In this document: positions 44,946 through 58,600 of the stretch, piece by piece
Position numbering within the stretch: the stretch's first letter is position 1
Layout: each line of letters begins with the position of its first letter
Assembly (NCBI GenBank): GCA_030704615.1
Contig: CM060734.1
Location: 44,902,042-44,966,041 of the forward strand
DNA: 64,000 bases
Direction: 5' to 3'
From: Takakia lepidozioides
Taxonomy: Eukaryota; Streptophyta; Takakiopsida; Takakiales; Takakiaceae
Notes under the pieces: model-generated
Told to the model about the DNA's origin: nothing
The model's input: the letters and a program-made list of their open reading frames with translations, nothing else
The model's database searches: none
Translations under genes and position numbers: made by a program

Positions 44946-46050
44946 TTTACTTTGGTTTTTTCTTCTTGGGGATAGTTAGACCCATTTGTACAGTCACCCC
45001 ACTTTGGTCTTTTATAAAGCTATGCAGGTTCTCTTCTTTTGCTATAGTTTCATTATGTTCAGTTCTATTACATTCAGTTCCCTTCAGATTTATTCCTTCA
45101 GTTCTATTATATTCAGTTCCCTTCATATTTATCCCTTCAGCTCTATTCTATTCATTTTCTCTCAATTTTATCACAATGACTTACATTATATTTAGTTCCT
45201 TTCAGTTTTATCACATTGAATTCTATTCTATCTATATTTAGTTCTCTTCCAATGCTATCAAATTCAATTTTATCTTTTCGCATTTTCTCCTTGCATTTAT
45301 GTTCTTATTATGATTTTCTATCGAGGTGAAAACACAGAATATCTAGATTCTAAATTTTACCTTTACTTTTAAATTTTTATCCTCATGGATTTTTTTCAGT
45401 GCTGACAGTTCTGATTTTATGTCTCAAATATTAATAATTTTTTATTTCAATAAAATCAGGACAGAGAGGACTAGCGTTCCAATTGTGTAATTAGGGTGGA
45501 GACATTACGCGACTAGCTGATTGTCTTTTTCTCCTTCTCTCCAAGAATGTTATTAAGAAAATTATTTGTTTTTCCTTTTTTATTTTTATGGTTCTTCTCT
45601 ACTTTGAATACTCTACCTCGAAACTCAAAGAAAACTAAGAATATTTAATAAGTATATATCTACCTCTAAGGGCAATTGGACTCACATATCTTAATCTAAT
45701 CATTTAGAAAAACAAAATTCCGAAATTCATATGTAGCTGCTATTTTGAGTATGTTTGTTATAAGATGGCTCAAACACATTGACTTGTGAAATTCTCAAAA
45801 GCTTGATCAATTTCACCAACAAATGTTAGTAAGGAATCCTATCACAACAACCCAACATCTTAGTATCTAAATAAGGTGAGGTGGAAGAAGCAGTTCCTAT
45901 ATGAAGTATGGACACCAAATTAGCACATCATGATCCTTATGTTTCACATAAAACTTTTGTTTTGTTTTTTAAATGATTTGATTCCAAATGTACTACTAAG
46001 CTTTGCATAACATAAATATTATAAAAAAAATATGTATTTGAATCAACTAA
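44946..46050. other. AT-rich intergenic DNA with a short tandem repeat
   Basis: No gene is seen. Between about 45,045 and 45,150, a unit of about 38 bases (ttcagttctattatattcag, then ttcccttcatatttatccc) is repeated two to three times, with decaying copies beyond. Confidence 0.5.
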
Positions 46051-46052
46051 TA

Positions 46053-46295
46053 CTACTCCTTCTTCCCAGGGACAAACTCCATCCACACAATCTCCAGAAT
46101 CCCATCTCCTAGACAAACATCCACACCGCTCCAGTGGGCTCGATTGAACGACTCGTTGAAGCGATGTATTCTGATTGTCAATGATGATTTGTCATACAAA
46201 TCAAGGAACTTGCAGGCTTCATCGAAAGCCACTAAATCGTAACCTCGGAAAATTTCCAGAACCTGGCCAGACTTCAAGTACACAACCTTCCACAT
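46053..46295 (-). CDS. Possible terminal exon, function unknown
   Basis: The frame MWKVVYLKSG to FVPGKKE has protein-like composition and ends with TAA at 46,053. An acceptor-like GGAAG precedes VVYLKSG, so this may be a last exon. It lies downstream of the dirigent gene on the same strand, but no junction to it was seen. No domain is recognised. Confidence 0.25.
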   Translation of the reverse strand: MWKVVYLKSGQVLEIFRGYDLVAFDEACKFLDLYDKSSLTIRIHRFNESFNRAHWSGVDVCLGDGILEIVWMEFVPGKKE

Positions 46296-46399
46296 GATAG
46301 ACAAACATTTCAAGATTATTAAAAAAAAATGTAACCTCATTTTTATGGCATGAGCATTAATGTTAGTCTCATGAGCATCTTTAGAACACACAAATTCCC

Positions 46400-46600
46400 C
46401 AGTTTTTATTTTGAAAAAGGAAACACCTGGGTGCCACAGCCGCTCACAAATCAGGCCCCTTAGCGACAGGAGAAAATAACCTCTGTCACAGTAACCTTGC
46501 CATGAAGGAGTCCGAATTGGACACCCACCCAGGGAAGGTGGAGGAGCACATACCACACCCCTCAAGATAGCGGGATTTGACCCTAGAATCATCTAGGTAG
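46400..46600 (-). repeat. Possible SINE-like repeat
   Basis: The minus strand carries GGGTCAAATCCCG (about 46,566-46,578), similar to a polymerase III B box. No clear A box or tail was found, so the call is weak. Confidence 0.2.
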
Positions 46601-46701
46601 CAGTCAGTGCAGTATCTATCTGACTGTTTCAACTACATAATTTCTCCAATTCATTATCTAACGTTCTTGGGACATGGTATAGCCCAAGCTGCACTACAGA
46701 G

Positions 46702-47349
46702 TCAGCAACCAGTAAATACATAGGCCGTGATGTTGAGATTTGCAGCTCCGCCGATCAACGTGTAGGTGGTGATGACAGCCCACCCTTGAGCCAAACGGAA
46801 CTCTCCAGTACCACCGCTGATAGACAGCTCTCGCACCGGATCAACTACCACATCATGACCTCGGAAGCTCAGTGTGCTGCCGCCATATCCACTGGCCTCA
46901 TTGAAAACTGCAGTGAACACAAACTCAATGGCCGGGCCAGTAATATTCATTGCATCCCAAATGTAGAAGCCCCGACCTCGACCCAATTCGAGTGAGTTGG
47001 AATCAGCCTCTTGAGTGATAGCATCGTCCAAAAGAACAATCGATCCAAAGAAGCTTTGATTCTTTAGTGACGTCGAATTGAATCCTGCCACCGGCATCAC
47101 CATGGTTATGGCACTGGAATTCTGCCCAATCATCAAGTCATCGTGCAAAAAGAAATTGAGCACTTTGTTTTGGTTTGGGGGAACTAGGTTGTCTGGCACC
47201 GGATACACAAACTTTGCGACTGCAACCGCCATGGTTGGACTTACTAGCATGATCGCCCAAGTAGTAACAATCATCAATGGCAAAAGATTTACCCGCTGCT
47301 GATATATGGTCTTGGCAGTCATGCTACGGTTGCTAGTGATTGACGCCAT
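46702..47349 (-). CDS. Dirigent protein
   Basis: This is a single-exon frame of 215 residues. After an N-terminal hydrophobic segment (about residues 24-45, NLLPLMIVTTWAIMLV, a likely signal peptide or anchor), it has the dirigent hallmarks in order: LNFFLHDDL, NSSAITMVMP, FFGSIVLLDDAIT, LGRGRGFYIWDA, VFNEASGYGGSTL, and ELSISGGTGEFRLAQGWA. Dirigent proteins are secreted beta-barrel proteins that direct stereoselective coupling of phenoxy radicals in lignan and related pathways. Length matches the family. I chose MASITSN as start because the family begins close to the signal segment. The frame is open upstream to a methionine at 47,544, which would add a second hydrophobic segment. Confidence 0.85.
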   Translation of the reverse strand: MASITSNRSMTAKTIYQQRVNLLPLMIVTTWAIMLVSPTMAVAVAKFVYPVPDNLVPPNQNKVLNFFLHDDLMIGQNSSAITMVMPVAGFNSTSLKNQSFFGSIVLLDDAITQEADSNSLELGRGRGFYIWDAMNITGPAIEFVFTAVFNEASGYGGSTLSFRGHDVVVDPVRELSISGGTGEFRLAQGWAVITTYTLIGGAANLNITAYVFTGC

Positions 47350-47549
47350 GGCTTGTAGGTAATATATTGCAACTAGTTGAATGACAACAAACGCTACCTC
47401 CACAAGATATGAGAGCTGAAACTTGGGATCATAAAACAACTTTCGTCGATAGTCAAGAATCTCACCTAGCACGTGAACTTTGAAACAAACAAAGTGAGAT
47501 AGAAGAACTGTTGTACCTCGATAAGCCCTCTTATACCAGTTCATAAAGT

Positions 47550-48790
47550 AGTCAAGTTAAAATAGATTTGCTTTTAGGTTTCTTTTAGTGCTCATATCAA
47601 TAATCTTAGGATGGACTTTCTATTGCTTTTGTTTAAAAGCACTTCATGTTAAGTACCTACTGTTTCTTATTTTTAGAGTCTCATTTCTTCCTTTGAAGTA
47701 CTTGCCACAGTGATGATCTCGTGGGAATCCTCTTTTCTATTTCGAGATTGTTGATGTAGCAAGCTTATTATGGAGGTTTTCTTAATCCTAAAGACCGGTC
47801 ACCGAGACCCAAACCGGGTGACACGGTGACACTCTTTTTTCAACAGCAAATATCTTCCTAGATGTCCGTCTCATTGACATGGATTGGAAACCAAACCTGT
47901 AGACCGAACTGAGATCTTTCCAAAGGAATCGTGATTGGATTAACCTCCAGGAATATATTGCCTTTGAGGGGTAGAAGACCCATCTTTATGGGAGGGAATC
48001 ATCTCCACCAAAAAATGATCTAGTATTACAAGGAGGTTCTTCACTGCAATGCCTCTACAGAATCACTTGACTAAGTATAGTTGATCTCTACTGCACCCAT
48101 CTTGATGTCGGAACTCTGTCTCCGAGTGAATGCTGTGTAAAGAATCATATCTCAAGTCAAAAGAATCTTTCCCATGAATAACAGAATATTTGACAGTGAT
48201 TCTAGAATATAGCTTGGTAACAGCATGGCCCTTAATGAATACCTGAGATAATAGAATATTCTTTTAATATCTAGCCCCCAGCCATCCTCATAATCTTGGA
48301 TAAGAGAATATTTTCCCAGGCCCAAAGAATCTTTGGTACAGCATATGAATCTTTCCATGCACCACAGTTGGCCTAGGCTTAATCCTTAAATCCATAACTA
48401 TTGTTTTGGGGGCTGCCCGATTATTAAAGATAATAAAGATATAGATAAAGATAAAGATATGTACATGTACAGAAAATTGTATGCAGGCACAATGGAGTAT
48501 TATACCCTGTTTTCCAACGTCCTAGTATGAAATGCCAGGGGTTTTTTTTTTTCTTGGTGCCATGTCTCCACCTGTCATCCAAATAACAGAATTTGTCTCA
48601 AGCTGGGGAAAATTCCTTACAAGTTGGGACCCTTGAGTGGCCTAGGGCCCTCAGGACCGTCCTAGGGAATCCGAAACAGCCCTATGTACTGGTATTGATT
48701 CTAAACATTGGGAAAAGATGCCAAAAACCACATAGGAATATTCCTCAAGCCCCCTTCATTCACACATTTTTGAAAATATGTTTCACTAAT
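47550..48790. other. Intergenic region upstream of the dirigent gene
   Basis: This probably includes the dirigent promoter. It has AT-rich simple sequence near 48,425-48,465 (agataaagata repeats) and a T-run near 48,541-48,551. No gene is recognised. Confidence 0.4.
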
Positions 48791-48818
48791 CTTCAGACAA
48801 CATGGTTAGTTTTCAAAT

Positions 48819-49223
48819 TCATGTTCCCCAACCAAAAGGTAAAGCCGCGCACAGGCCTAATCTCTCCCCCCGCATCAGAATTGACGCTGCTAGAAGACTC
48901 AGAACATCCAAATCCCTTTCTCCAACATCCAGAATCCCAATGTCCATGTATTTGAAAGAGACCCACCTGCACCATATGTGAAGAACTCGCATGTTCTTTC
49001 CATCAGTCTTAGGACGGTTGTGACTGAACTCCTGAAAGGCTCTCTTGGCACATTCCGTATAGAGTTTATTCCAAGACTCCTCCCCTATACATAACATTCG
49101 AAGTAGACTTGCTGCCCAGTTTCCGAGGGTCTGTGACTGCTTTCGCTTATAGTCTGGAGAGAGGTCAAACCATCGATTTCGTGCTGTAAAGAGCACTCTT
49201 TTTAACCAACTTCTGCTCAGCAT
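48819..49223 (-). CDS. Exon-like open frame, function unknown
   Basis: The 134-codon frame has plausible coding composition (LFTARNRWFDLSPDYKRKQS, FQEFSHNRPKTDG) and ends without a recognisable domain. It starts near the 3-prime side of the HEN2 gene on the same strand. It might be an exon of another gene or chance sequence. Confidence 0.2.
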   Translation of the reverse strand: MLSRSWLKRVLFTARNRWFDLSPDYKRKQSQTLGNWAASLLRMLCIGEESWNKLYTECAKRAFQEFSHNRPKTDGKNMRVLHIWCRWVSFKYMDIGILDVGERDLDVLSLLAASILMRGERLGLCAALPFGWGT

Positions 49224-49693
49224 TATGACTTGTACACAGAATGTTGACCTCCATCTCTGTGCATCTCCTCAACTGCTGACCGAGTTGGGGGCTACAGTGG
49301 GAGTGCTGGAACCAACTGTAGTTTGCAGCAAGATGCCTGGACCAGATGGTACATCAACTGCTACATGCCCTCCTCTGACCACATTGTTACTTGCAGTGCA
49401 CAAGCATTTCTGGCATGTCTCACATATATACCCTGCTGGTCTACAAGCGCGTCTCTCATCTCCTTCAGATAAGGAAGGCCAGCACAAATTTCTATTGGGG
49501 CCACACTCTATTTATCTACTCCATCTCAACTGGGTCTGAGATGTCTAGCTAAGAAAAATTGCTCTGCCAGTTAAACCATTCCATCTCATGTACAATGCAG
49601 CCATGGCAACCACCAAATCAACTTGTTTTACTGTACAGTCCTGAGGAAATTCTGCTCAAGCTTCGTAGATCCAGCATTGAAGAGAATGATGGC

Positions 49694-52600
49694 CTAAAGG
49701 TACAGAGAGTTAGCAAAGATTATGCCGCGCCGTATGCTCTCACTGCCAGCTGCAAACTTCTTCTCCAGATCTGGGTTACCAATTGCTTCAGCTGCAGCCA
49801 TTAACTATCCCATACGCCCACACACCAGTGTGGAAAATTAGATGTGCTAATATTCCAGTCCCAGCTCTCATGCAGTGAAACTAGTCCTGCCTCTGAAACT
49901 TTTGAAGGCAGGTTGAATCTCCGACAAAGAGGACAAGCTGATTAGAATGCAGATGGAGAGGGACTCCTGGAAGATATTGGTGGGCAGGCTGAGAGAGGGA
50001 CTTAGGTCGAGAACAGCAAGCTACTATAACAGAAATAGAAGACTACCTGGTTCAAAAATTCATCAAGCCTGCGAGCAGCACGAATGATACTGCCTTCAAA
50101 TATGTCGGTCATCTCACAAATCTCTGAAAACTTGGCCCCCTGCCATACCAAGTCCCAGCACCGGAGAAATTAGCCCTAGCAGTTAAAAGGGCCTACACAG
50201 AACAAAAACGAAGTCCATGTATAACAGCTACTTTGAACAATTTACTCCACCATTCTAACATGACCTCTGAGGGTGATTACAGCCTAAACATCTATTTCAA
50301 CCTTTTTTGATGGGGACAGATCCTGTCATATTTTGCATAGCATCAAGCTCACGTGCCACGTAGCCCTCACAGTAGCGAGACCCCCCAAAATTTGGATAGA
50401 GATTTTCAAACGTTAGGAATCAATTGAAAATCCAAAGGGTGTGGCAGTTTAACAAACCTTAGACCAATTGTAAATGACATCCATCAAAAAGGGTTTAAAG
50501 GATTGGACATATTCCTCCACATCCACCTCCAACTTGCAGTCCTTTTGCACCTGTACAATGCACGCAGGTATACAATTTACCTCAAAGCGGGAAGAACAAG
50601 GACTTGCATGGTACATGGTGCATGCTGACCATGTACCATGAACCATGTACCTAATAAGATGTTTTCCATAGCCACACATAGAAGAGTGTGGGAGAGGGTC
50701 ATCTAACAAGGAAGTACCTCAGCAAGTTGGCGTGCTGTGTCCTGCATTTGGCGGAGGGGCCATGCAAGTTCATTCTTCAAATGCACGTTTTCATTGGACT
50801 TTTCGACTGGCAGAAAGCAGCTGGCTATTGCCACCACTTGATGGTGGTCTATGTCATTGAACAACCCTGTTCCACCCAAACATGTATTCTTGCTTCAAAA
50901 GAACTTCAAAGTTGGACATTCCACGTAAGTGCCCAGATCTGTTCGCCCACCTCTACTGCTTCTCCCTCTTCACATATGAAGAGCACAGCACCAAAAGAAC
51001 ATCAATTGTTCCCAGAACATGAAACGGGGACAGTAAACCTTGGACCCCGAACAGGTTTATAAGGACCTCACGCAACATATGCGAGTATGACGGGCAGAGG
51101 GTGGAACACATCGTACTTCAAAATGGACAATGCCATTTTTATTTTTGCTACAAAATTGCAAAGAGAAGGCAGAGAGCACACCATTGAACATAAGCTCAGT
51201 TACAAGAAGTTCATCAGCAGTGTCGATAAAGCAGGCAGCACGGCCTTTAAGGTCAACCACACCCTCAGCATTGATGTGACCAAGCCGCTTTAACACCCTT
51301 GAACGGTTCTTCAACTCCTCCCTAAATTTGTGAAGCTGTGTATCCCAAATATACAGTACCCATGATCACCCATATTGAACATCAGCGAGAGCATCATAGC
51401 TACATACTCATCTCACACACACTCCAGTTTGAACATAAGTACGTACTTATGCATGTCTTCACATATTTTTATAGACTTTCAGCTATCAGCCCATGTGACC
51501 TCTAAGCGAGAAGAGAGTGTGGTATTACCTGAGAGTCACGCATCCTTGATTTGAGATGTTGCGCCTCTGTCATCAGTTCTGCCTTCCTTTGAAATGCTGT
51601 GTAGCAGTTTGCATCCTTCTCTGACTGCATGTTAGCCCCAAAAGTGAGAGGATAATTTTACACGAGCCAGATGGCAGTAGCAAGGACGCAACGACATAAA
51701 CCCCAAGCACCTACACACAGACACATGATGCCCTAACTACTCTTGCAAGTACACAAACACAGATGAAAAGAGGCAGAAAACTTCCATACGTTGTGCTAAT
51801 CCCCTATGCCACATGAGATGGATGTCACAGCATGGGATAGTCAAGCAATAGGGTGAACTAGCCTATACAAGTGCATCTAAGCTTTTAAGTAAATAACAAG
51901 CAGATACATATGCTTTTTGCTACAAGACGTGTACCATGCAAGAGCTCAGCAGCAAATTATGTGCTGCCTGCCACATAGTCTGATTTGTTCATTTCTCAGG
52001 AAGCTGCAGACACCTTGTTGAGAGAGGGATTTTCTCTAGAAGGCCATGCACTCGCAGGCTTAGAACGAGTCCCACAAATCATGGGAGCATTGATTCAAAG
52101 ACAAGATGCCGTCGTCATCTCAAGTATGTATGGATAATGTTCCCCAAACAAGATAGCCTCATTCAGCTGTGCAGTATAAGGCTCGCATGGAGGAATGTTT
52201 CAACCTAATCTAGCAATCTGTGAGTATCAGATGAATAACAGGATATATTTAAAATTACCTGAAAGAGGGGGTGTACAACCAGCTTTCCTTCTTCTGCCTC
52301 TATTTGCTTCACAATCTTTTCAAACTCTTCGTCTTCAATACCCATATCCTGCCAAGCCACACATGCCTCCTTAACAGAAGGACACACTCCAAGGCTCACT
52401 CTGTCTGCCTCAACCTCTTCTTTATCTACATTTCCCATTGATTGATGTTTTCTGTAATGGTTTCTTCTCACACGCACATTCCCACATGAAGTCCAGCACA
52501 AGCACTAACCTCAATAGGGTCAAGCTTGGGTAGGCCATCAGGGAAGCGACGTTCAAGCTCTTGAACTGCCATAAGCACACTTTGACGTGCCTCCGGAGGC

Positions 52601-55600
52601 CGCAAGTCATTCGGCACTGCAACTCTTAGGGCACTGATGGCACATATCAAGGGCATTTGCACTGGTACCTTCACACCCAAATACAAACAATTTCAGTGAC
52701 ATGGTCATGAGATCGGACAAAAATTGAGTTCAGGGATGGCAAAATGCCCAGACCTTGGCAAATTTCTCATGAAAATAAAAGAGGGGGATTACAGTCAACT
52801 TCAACAGTTGTCTTAGACCATCTGGCATGTCCCCCATAGCCCAGCAGCAAGAATTATGGATAGTCCTGATGCAGTATAAAAAGATGGCGGGGAAGACATA
52901 CTACAGCAGAGGGAAAGATGAGGAAGGAGGGATAAAGAAACGGAGGTATACTACTAAAACCAGATACAGATGCCAGGTGGAAAGATTAGGAACAAGAGAA
53001 TCATCACTAACCACATGCATTTCGCCTTTTCCTCCTGGGGGGCAGGGTCGAGGACGGGGACGGCGTCCTTCCTGAACTACGCTAGAGGCACAGTGCAAGA
53101 GCGTATCCACTATATATGAGCTAGCAGGAGGGCTGGACAATACTGCTGAAGGCACTGCTCCATGGCCCACCGGGGGTTTTCTAACAACGTTTACTACAAC
53201 TCCCCAACCCCATTCATCCCCACCATCTCGAACTTTCACCTGCATCAAAGAGCTTGTCAAGACTCATTTGCGGCACTCACTAAGCGACCAGGCTTAGAGT
53301 ACCCGATAGAAACTGCACACCTGCTGCACTCTCTGAAGGGCCTACACCGAAATCATTACACCAGTCTCAAGGACAAGAAACATTCATGGTAAAGGGACAC
53401 AGAGGGATAGTTCAATCACAATTCTTTGCAGAAAACTGGCCTGCTGTATTCTTGTAACAAAAAGTCTAACCAAGTTCCATCAACATCTCCCAATGAGAGA
53501 GATACTCTTAAGACATTGTTTGCCATAACCATGTGGCCATAGACCCCAGATTGGGCGGACCAGAGCTACGTTTGTGAGGGGCTACCTCCAGCACTTACCT
53601 TGGTCTTTTACTATCCTCTACCGACACCGGGACCAACAGAGCTTTGCTGTTGGGGCCCGGGCAGGCTCCGTCCTTCCAGGACGGGGAGTCTTCCAAAGAG
53701 AGAAAGAGTTAAGTTGGCAGAGAGAGGTACCAGTCTACCAGGTTGCAAAAACAGGAGAACGCGCTCTGGCCGAAGAACTTCAGCCATCATCTTCTTCTCT
53801 AGCTCTGCAAGCTTTAGCCTTAACCCATGATACTCTGCCATTGATGCCTGTATACACCCAATTGAACAAGGTGACCAGCTTGATCTTGGAGATTTCTGTC
53901 TCCTCTGCTCACCTGTAGTACTCTTAAGAGGTGCCTTAGATATGGAGACTAAACAACCCTAAATGAACTGCTATGTAAACCTCAGGCAAGTTGAAAGACT
54001 GCTTTCTTCTCAATCAGTTGAAACAACGGTCCTTTAATTTCAGAAAGTTTCTATGCAAAATGAATCTCTGGAACAACTAAATGCTGCTGAATTAAAGCAC
54101 TGTGCTTGTATGCATATTCAATTGACCTAGGGTCAAAACAGCTTCAGTAACCCAAATCAGTCCTTAATACTAGACAATACTTAGGATGGAGGAGGAGCTA
54201 GGAGCCAGGAGACCAATGACACAGGCCCCCTCTAACCTACCAAATCATACCCTGCACGATAAATAAACACATTCTTTACCACGTGAGACACCTCTCCCCC
54301 ATTTGAACAAATGAAAATTGCCACAATTGGAGAGAAAGTTGTGTCAGGGGTGTGATCGGTCACCTGGTGGTTGTTGGCCAAAGTAGAAGTGAAAAATTGA
54401 GAAACTACACCCAAATTCAATAGTTTCTGATGAAGGGTCAAATATTATAAAAGTTAACCAAAAAAAGCACCTGGTCCTGGTGGGGTCTAATTGCTGGGCA
54501 GCTCACACACAGCAGCTTGATGCTTGTGTGAAGGGCTTTCTAGAGGAAATCTGGAAAGCCCGAACCAATTGTTTATACCATGGTAAGTCCCACTACTGGA
54601 GTTGCCCCTTACAAAGGTCATGTCTGCTCCCTCTTGTTCGGCCCAAACTGGGCGCCAGGGTCTATGGCCATGAGGCTATGGCAAACGACGTCTCATGAAA
54701 TAACACACCTCGCCTGCAGCATCAATGGACGATGCTTCTTCCTCCAGCTTTTTAATTTTTTCTTCAACCTCCGGTAGAGCCTGCCACCCATGCACATTCA
54801 AGTGTCAGCCAGAAACAGAGAGAAGAAAGACAATCATTGTGTCCACAGGTACGTGGATTAACAATTCCCTGCGCATATTGGTTACTGAAGGACAGGGGGC
54901 TAACATGGCCCACCAGGACATTTGATTCAGCCATATGCTTCTGGGACAGCATAGCTGGGAACAATTAACTTACAGGGGTTCAATGTTGATTGGTGGACCA
55001 GCATTGAAATCAAACTTGACAAGGATGACAATGAGTCAAGATTGCAACACATGAGGCTGTGACTGCACTGCCAGAGATGCTGAATACAGACAAAGGGAGA
55101 AAGTACTGCACTAAGCTGTCCTGCTTTTCCATTCACAAAAGCCATCATATCAATGAAGCTCATGTACAAGGCTTTCCGCATGAAATGTAAAGTTGATGTG
55201 GAGTTGGCACAACATCCCATCTGCACAAGCTTTACCTCCAGCTGGTGCTCAACATTCTGAGATACTGAAAGGGGAAGAGACTCAACGCAACTAAATAAGA
55301 CAGGAAGAGAGAAAAGACAGGATAAGATTGACCTTGTCATGCTGGAACTGATGGAAAGAATGGCGGATCACATATTCAGCATCAAACTGGCCCTCAGCGC
55401 GGCTCATGAGATTCAGCAGTGTGTAGTAACTTAACCGAAATGTACTAACTAATGGTGCTGCCTTCCCCTGTATCATCTCCTGGCATGTCTTCATATCCAT
55501 CTGTCCCACCCATCCCCATCCATGAGCTAAATCATGACACAACTTTCTTGACAAGAGTGCAAAGTTGGTGCAAAATGTAAGTATCAGTCCTACCCAGATC

Positions 55601-58600
55601 TCACAATGCGGGAGATATCTCAACCAAGTAAGAAGGGACACAATATTACCTGGTTGTCAATCATAATGATGCAGATGCCACGAGCATCCTTACCACGCCG
55701 TCCAGCTCTGCCACTCATCTGCTCCATAAGCATAACAGACTAATCACCAATGCTTTGCAAGTTTGGAAAAGGCTACTTGCAAAGCAGGTCACTATACATA
55801 CAGCTCACACTACTTGAAAAACATTACAGTGTTCTGAGCAACTATAACAAATGAGAGTTATAATACTGAAGACCACCAAGGATCAGTTGTCCAAGTATGC
55901 ACTTGTGCCACAGCCCAGGAATGGAAGGAGGGGAATGACCTGGATGTACTCGCCCGATGACATCCAGCGGTGGCTGTCTCCATCCCATTTACGTACAGCC
56001 GTAAATACCACTGTCTTAGCTGGCATATTCAACCCCATAGCAAACTGCCACACAAATGCCCACCATAAGGTCAGGCAGCCCGAAACTCATCTTTGCAGAA
56101 GTATATTCACAAGAGTCAACAACTGCATAAACAACAGTGTCCCCAAGAAATCACAAACATAACTTGCACCAAAAATGGTAATGCAATGAGATTTGCTCTC
56201 TGCCTTCCACAGTGTGGCACTTTTCACTAGGTTTTAGAGGTCATTACTCAGCAAAGCAGACATTTGAGGTCACCGCAGTCTAGATTTATCATAACATAAA
56301 TAACCCACTATTCACGGTTGCTAGGATTGGAGTATCAGATTCCACCGAAAACTTGCCCCTGAAGGTACTGGCTCCTAACTGCCAGTTTTCCTCAAAACGT
56401 TTACTAGCCCCATAACTAATTGAAAACTGCCTGACGGTGTCATCACCCATGGGAGTCGAGTAGACATCAGATTTTTCTTCAACCTTCGTAACTACTCTTC
56501 CCATCTTAAAAGTACATGACTGATTTGTTCTCCTCAAAATCAACTTGGTTGCTTAGTAAAGATTCGTGATAGCACACAATGCAACACATTGACTCCTAGA
56601 CAAGACCCCACCAGTTTGGGCTGTGTTTGAATGGCACCAACCAGTTGCTTAGCTGACTGCAACCATACTGGCAGTGAGACTGCTCCCTTAGAAAAGTCAA
56701 CCAGTTGTGGACATAGCAACATAATGAATCCAACAAAATCTCTACAAAATGAAACAAAAATTCAGCTTGAGTTGACATGCTTACTGTTTCTGTGGCAAAT
56801 AGTGCCTTGATAAGTCCTTCCTGAAACAAAATCTCAATAACCTCTTTCAGAATTGGAAGAAGGCCTGAATGATGGACCCCAATGCCACGTTTCAGCAGGG
56901 GCAGAATGTGATCAATAGCTGGAAGCCCGCGATCCTCCTCACTCAAGCACTGTATCGCACTTGTGAACACCTCCTCCACCATAGCCTTTTCATCCTCCGT
57001 GTTAAAATCGAGTTTTGACATGGAGAGGGCATACTGTTCACATTCACGTCGACTAAAGCTAAACACAATAACTGGTTGGAATTTCCGCTCCATTATCATC
57101 TGACAAGTTTGACCCCCACGCTCCCCCGCCCCACTTTAGCTGCAGGCCTGTGGTTGTGAGAATCCAGAATAAACTCTTCCAAAAATCCCATGGCATTTGC
57201 ACCCATTTTGCAGCAAAACGCTGAAGAAGAGAAAAAAGAAAGGAGATTAATGCAGAGAGAAAAAGAGGAGGAAATTGGGGTTTGATGCAGTAGGCCAAAA
57301 CAATTGCTGACAGTACCAGCAGATACCTATAGTGATGATTTGTCAATTTGAGACACAAAGCTTCCGAACGGGTGGCCACAGTGCTAGCAATATTAAAGAT
57401 CCCCCAGTTTGTAGCATCCAATGCACAAAAAATGACATACTGTGCAATCAGGTAAGAAAGATGTATTTGTGTTATCTGCTGCTCTCTAACACTTCCTCCA
57501 TACTGTTATTGACTGCTACGTAATACATGGTAGCCTAATTTGTCATATTTCAAGCAGCTTCAGAGACAGGTAGCATTTGGAGGAAGGAACAAGCCAAGTT
57601 TCTAAATATGAATCTAAGAATTCAACATTTGTTGTTCATAGTTCATACCCTTGACAAAAACCACACCAAGATGATAAATGAGACAACAACTGCCATATCA
57701 AAGAAATAAATGATATGAAGAATATGAGTAATATCAAGATGAGGAAAGGAAAAGATGGACATTACTGAGAAAAAATGCAAAGGGGTGCATACCTTAACAA
57801 TTTTATAGATGTCTGAGTTTCCACCAGTAGGACCACCTCTATCACCCCTCCCTCGGGCGCCTCCTCTACCTCGGCCCCCTCGAGAGGACCCTCTTCCACC
57901 ATGCACATTGGGTGAATTAATACCATCATCTCCCACCTTTACGTTGGAGAAAGTTTCAGTTAACTTGTTGAAACTATCTTCCTTGAACTCCCCTTTTTCA
58001 TCAACAACAAGGTAGAGGCCAGAACCCCCAACAGGGAAGGCATAGTGCTGAAGAGGAGTCGGACGAAAATCTGTATAAACCACATGGCATGGCTGTTTGT
58101 GTAAGTGACAAATCCATTCAGCGAACTCAGTAGCATTGGACATTGTTGCGGAGAGGAAGACCATCTTTATGGCTGGAGGGAGGAATATTATGCTCTCTTC
58201 CCAGACCACGCCCCTCTCCCGATCGCGCATGTAGTGGATCTCATCAAAAACCACCCAAGCAACCTCCCTCAAAACTTCCGAGCCTTTGTAGAGCATTGCC
58301 CGAAGAATCTCTGTAGTCATTACAAGGCAACTTGCATTTGGAGCGATAGAGACATCCCCAGTCATCAATCCAACATCACTAAACTCCTGGCTCAGCTCCC
58401 TATATTTTTGGTTGCTAAGGGCCTTCAAAGGAGAAGTATAGATCACCCTTTGCTTATCTCGGAAGGCCATGGCAATTGCATATTCTGCGACAGCTGTCTT
58501 GCCCGCAGATGTGTGAGCTGACACCAACACTGACTCGTTTCTCTCCAAACAGGCAACCGAAATCTCTTGAAATGGGTCAAGAGTAAATGGGTATGTCTTC

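Larger units (their letters stand above)
39117..44950 (+). mobile_element. Methyltransferase-bearing gypsy element, copy 2
   Basis: The copy runs rightward: leader arm (39,117-40,988), a direct join to protease with gag deleted, the methyltransferase with stops and frameshifts, UAG, RT, RNase H, linker, then truncation at about 44,945 within VRHAHEELGH, near where copy 1 also ends. It lacks integrase and a right LTR. Relative to copy 1 about 2.25 kb of gag is missing, and the join is at about 40,988. Confidence 0.8.

Noticed and set aside
55236-55256. 21-base micro-exon in HEN2 between exons 6 and 7
   Set aside because: It has AG and GT borders and is in phase, but exon 6 joins directly to exon 7 in full agreement with the family, so it is unnecessary.
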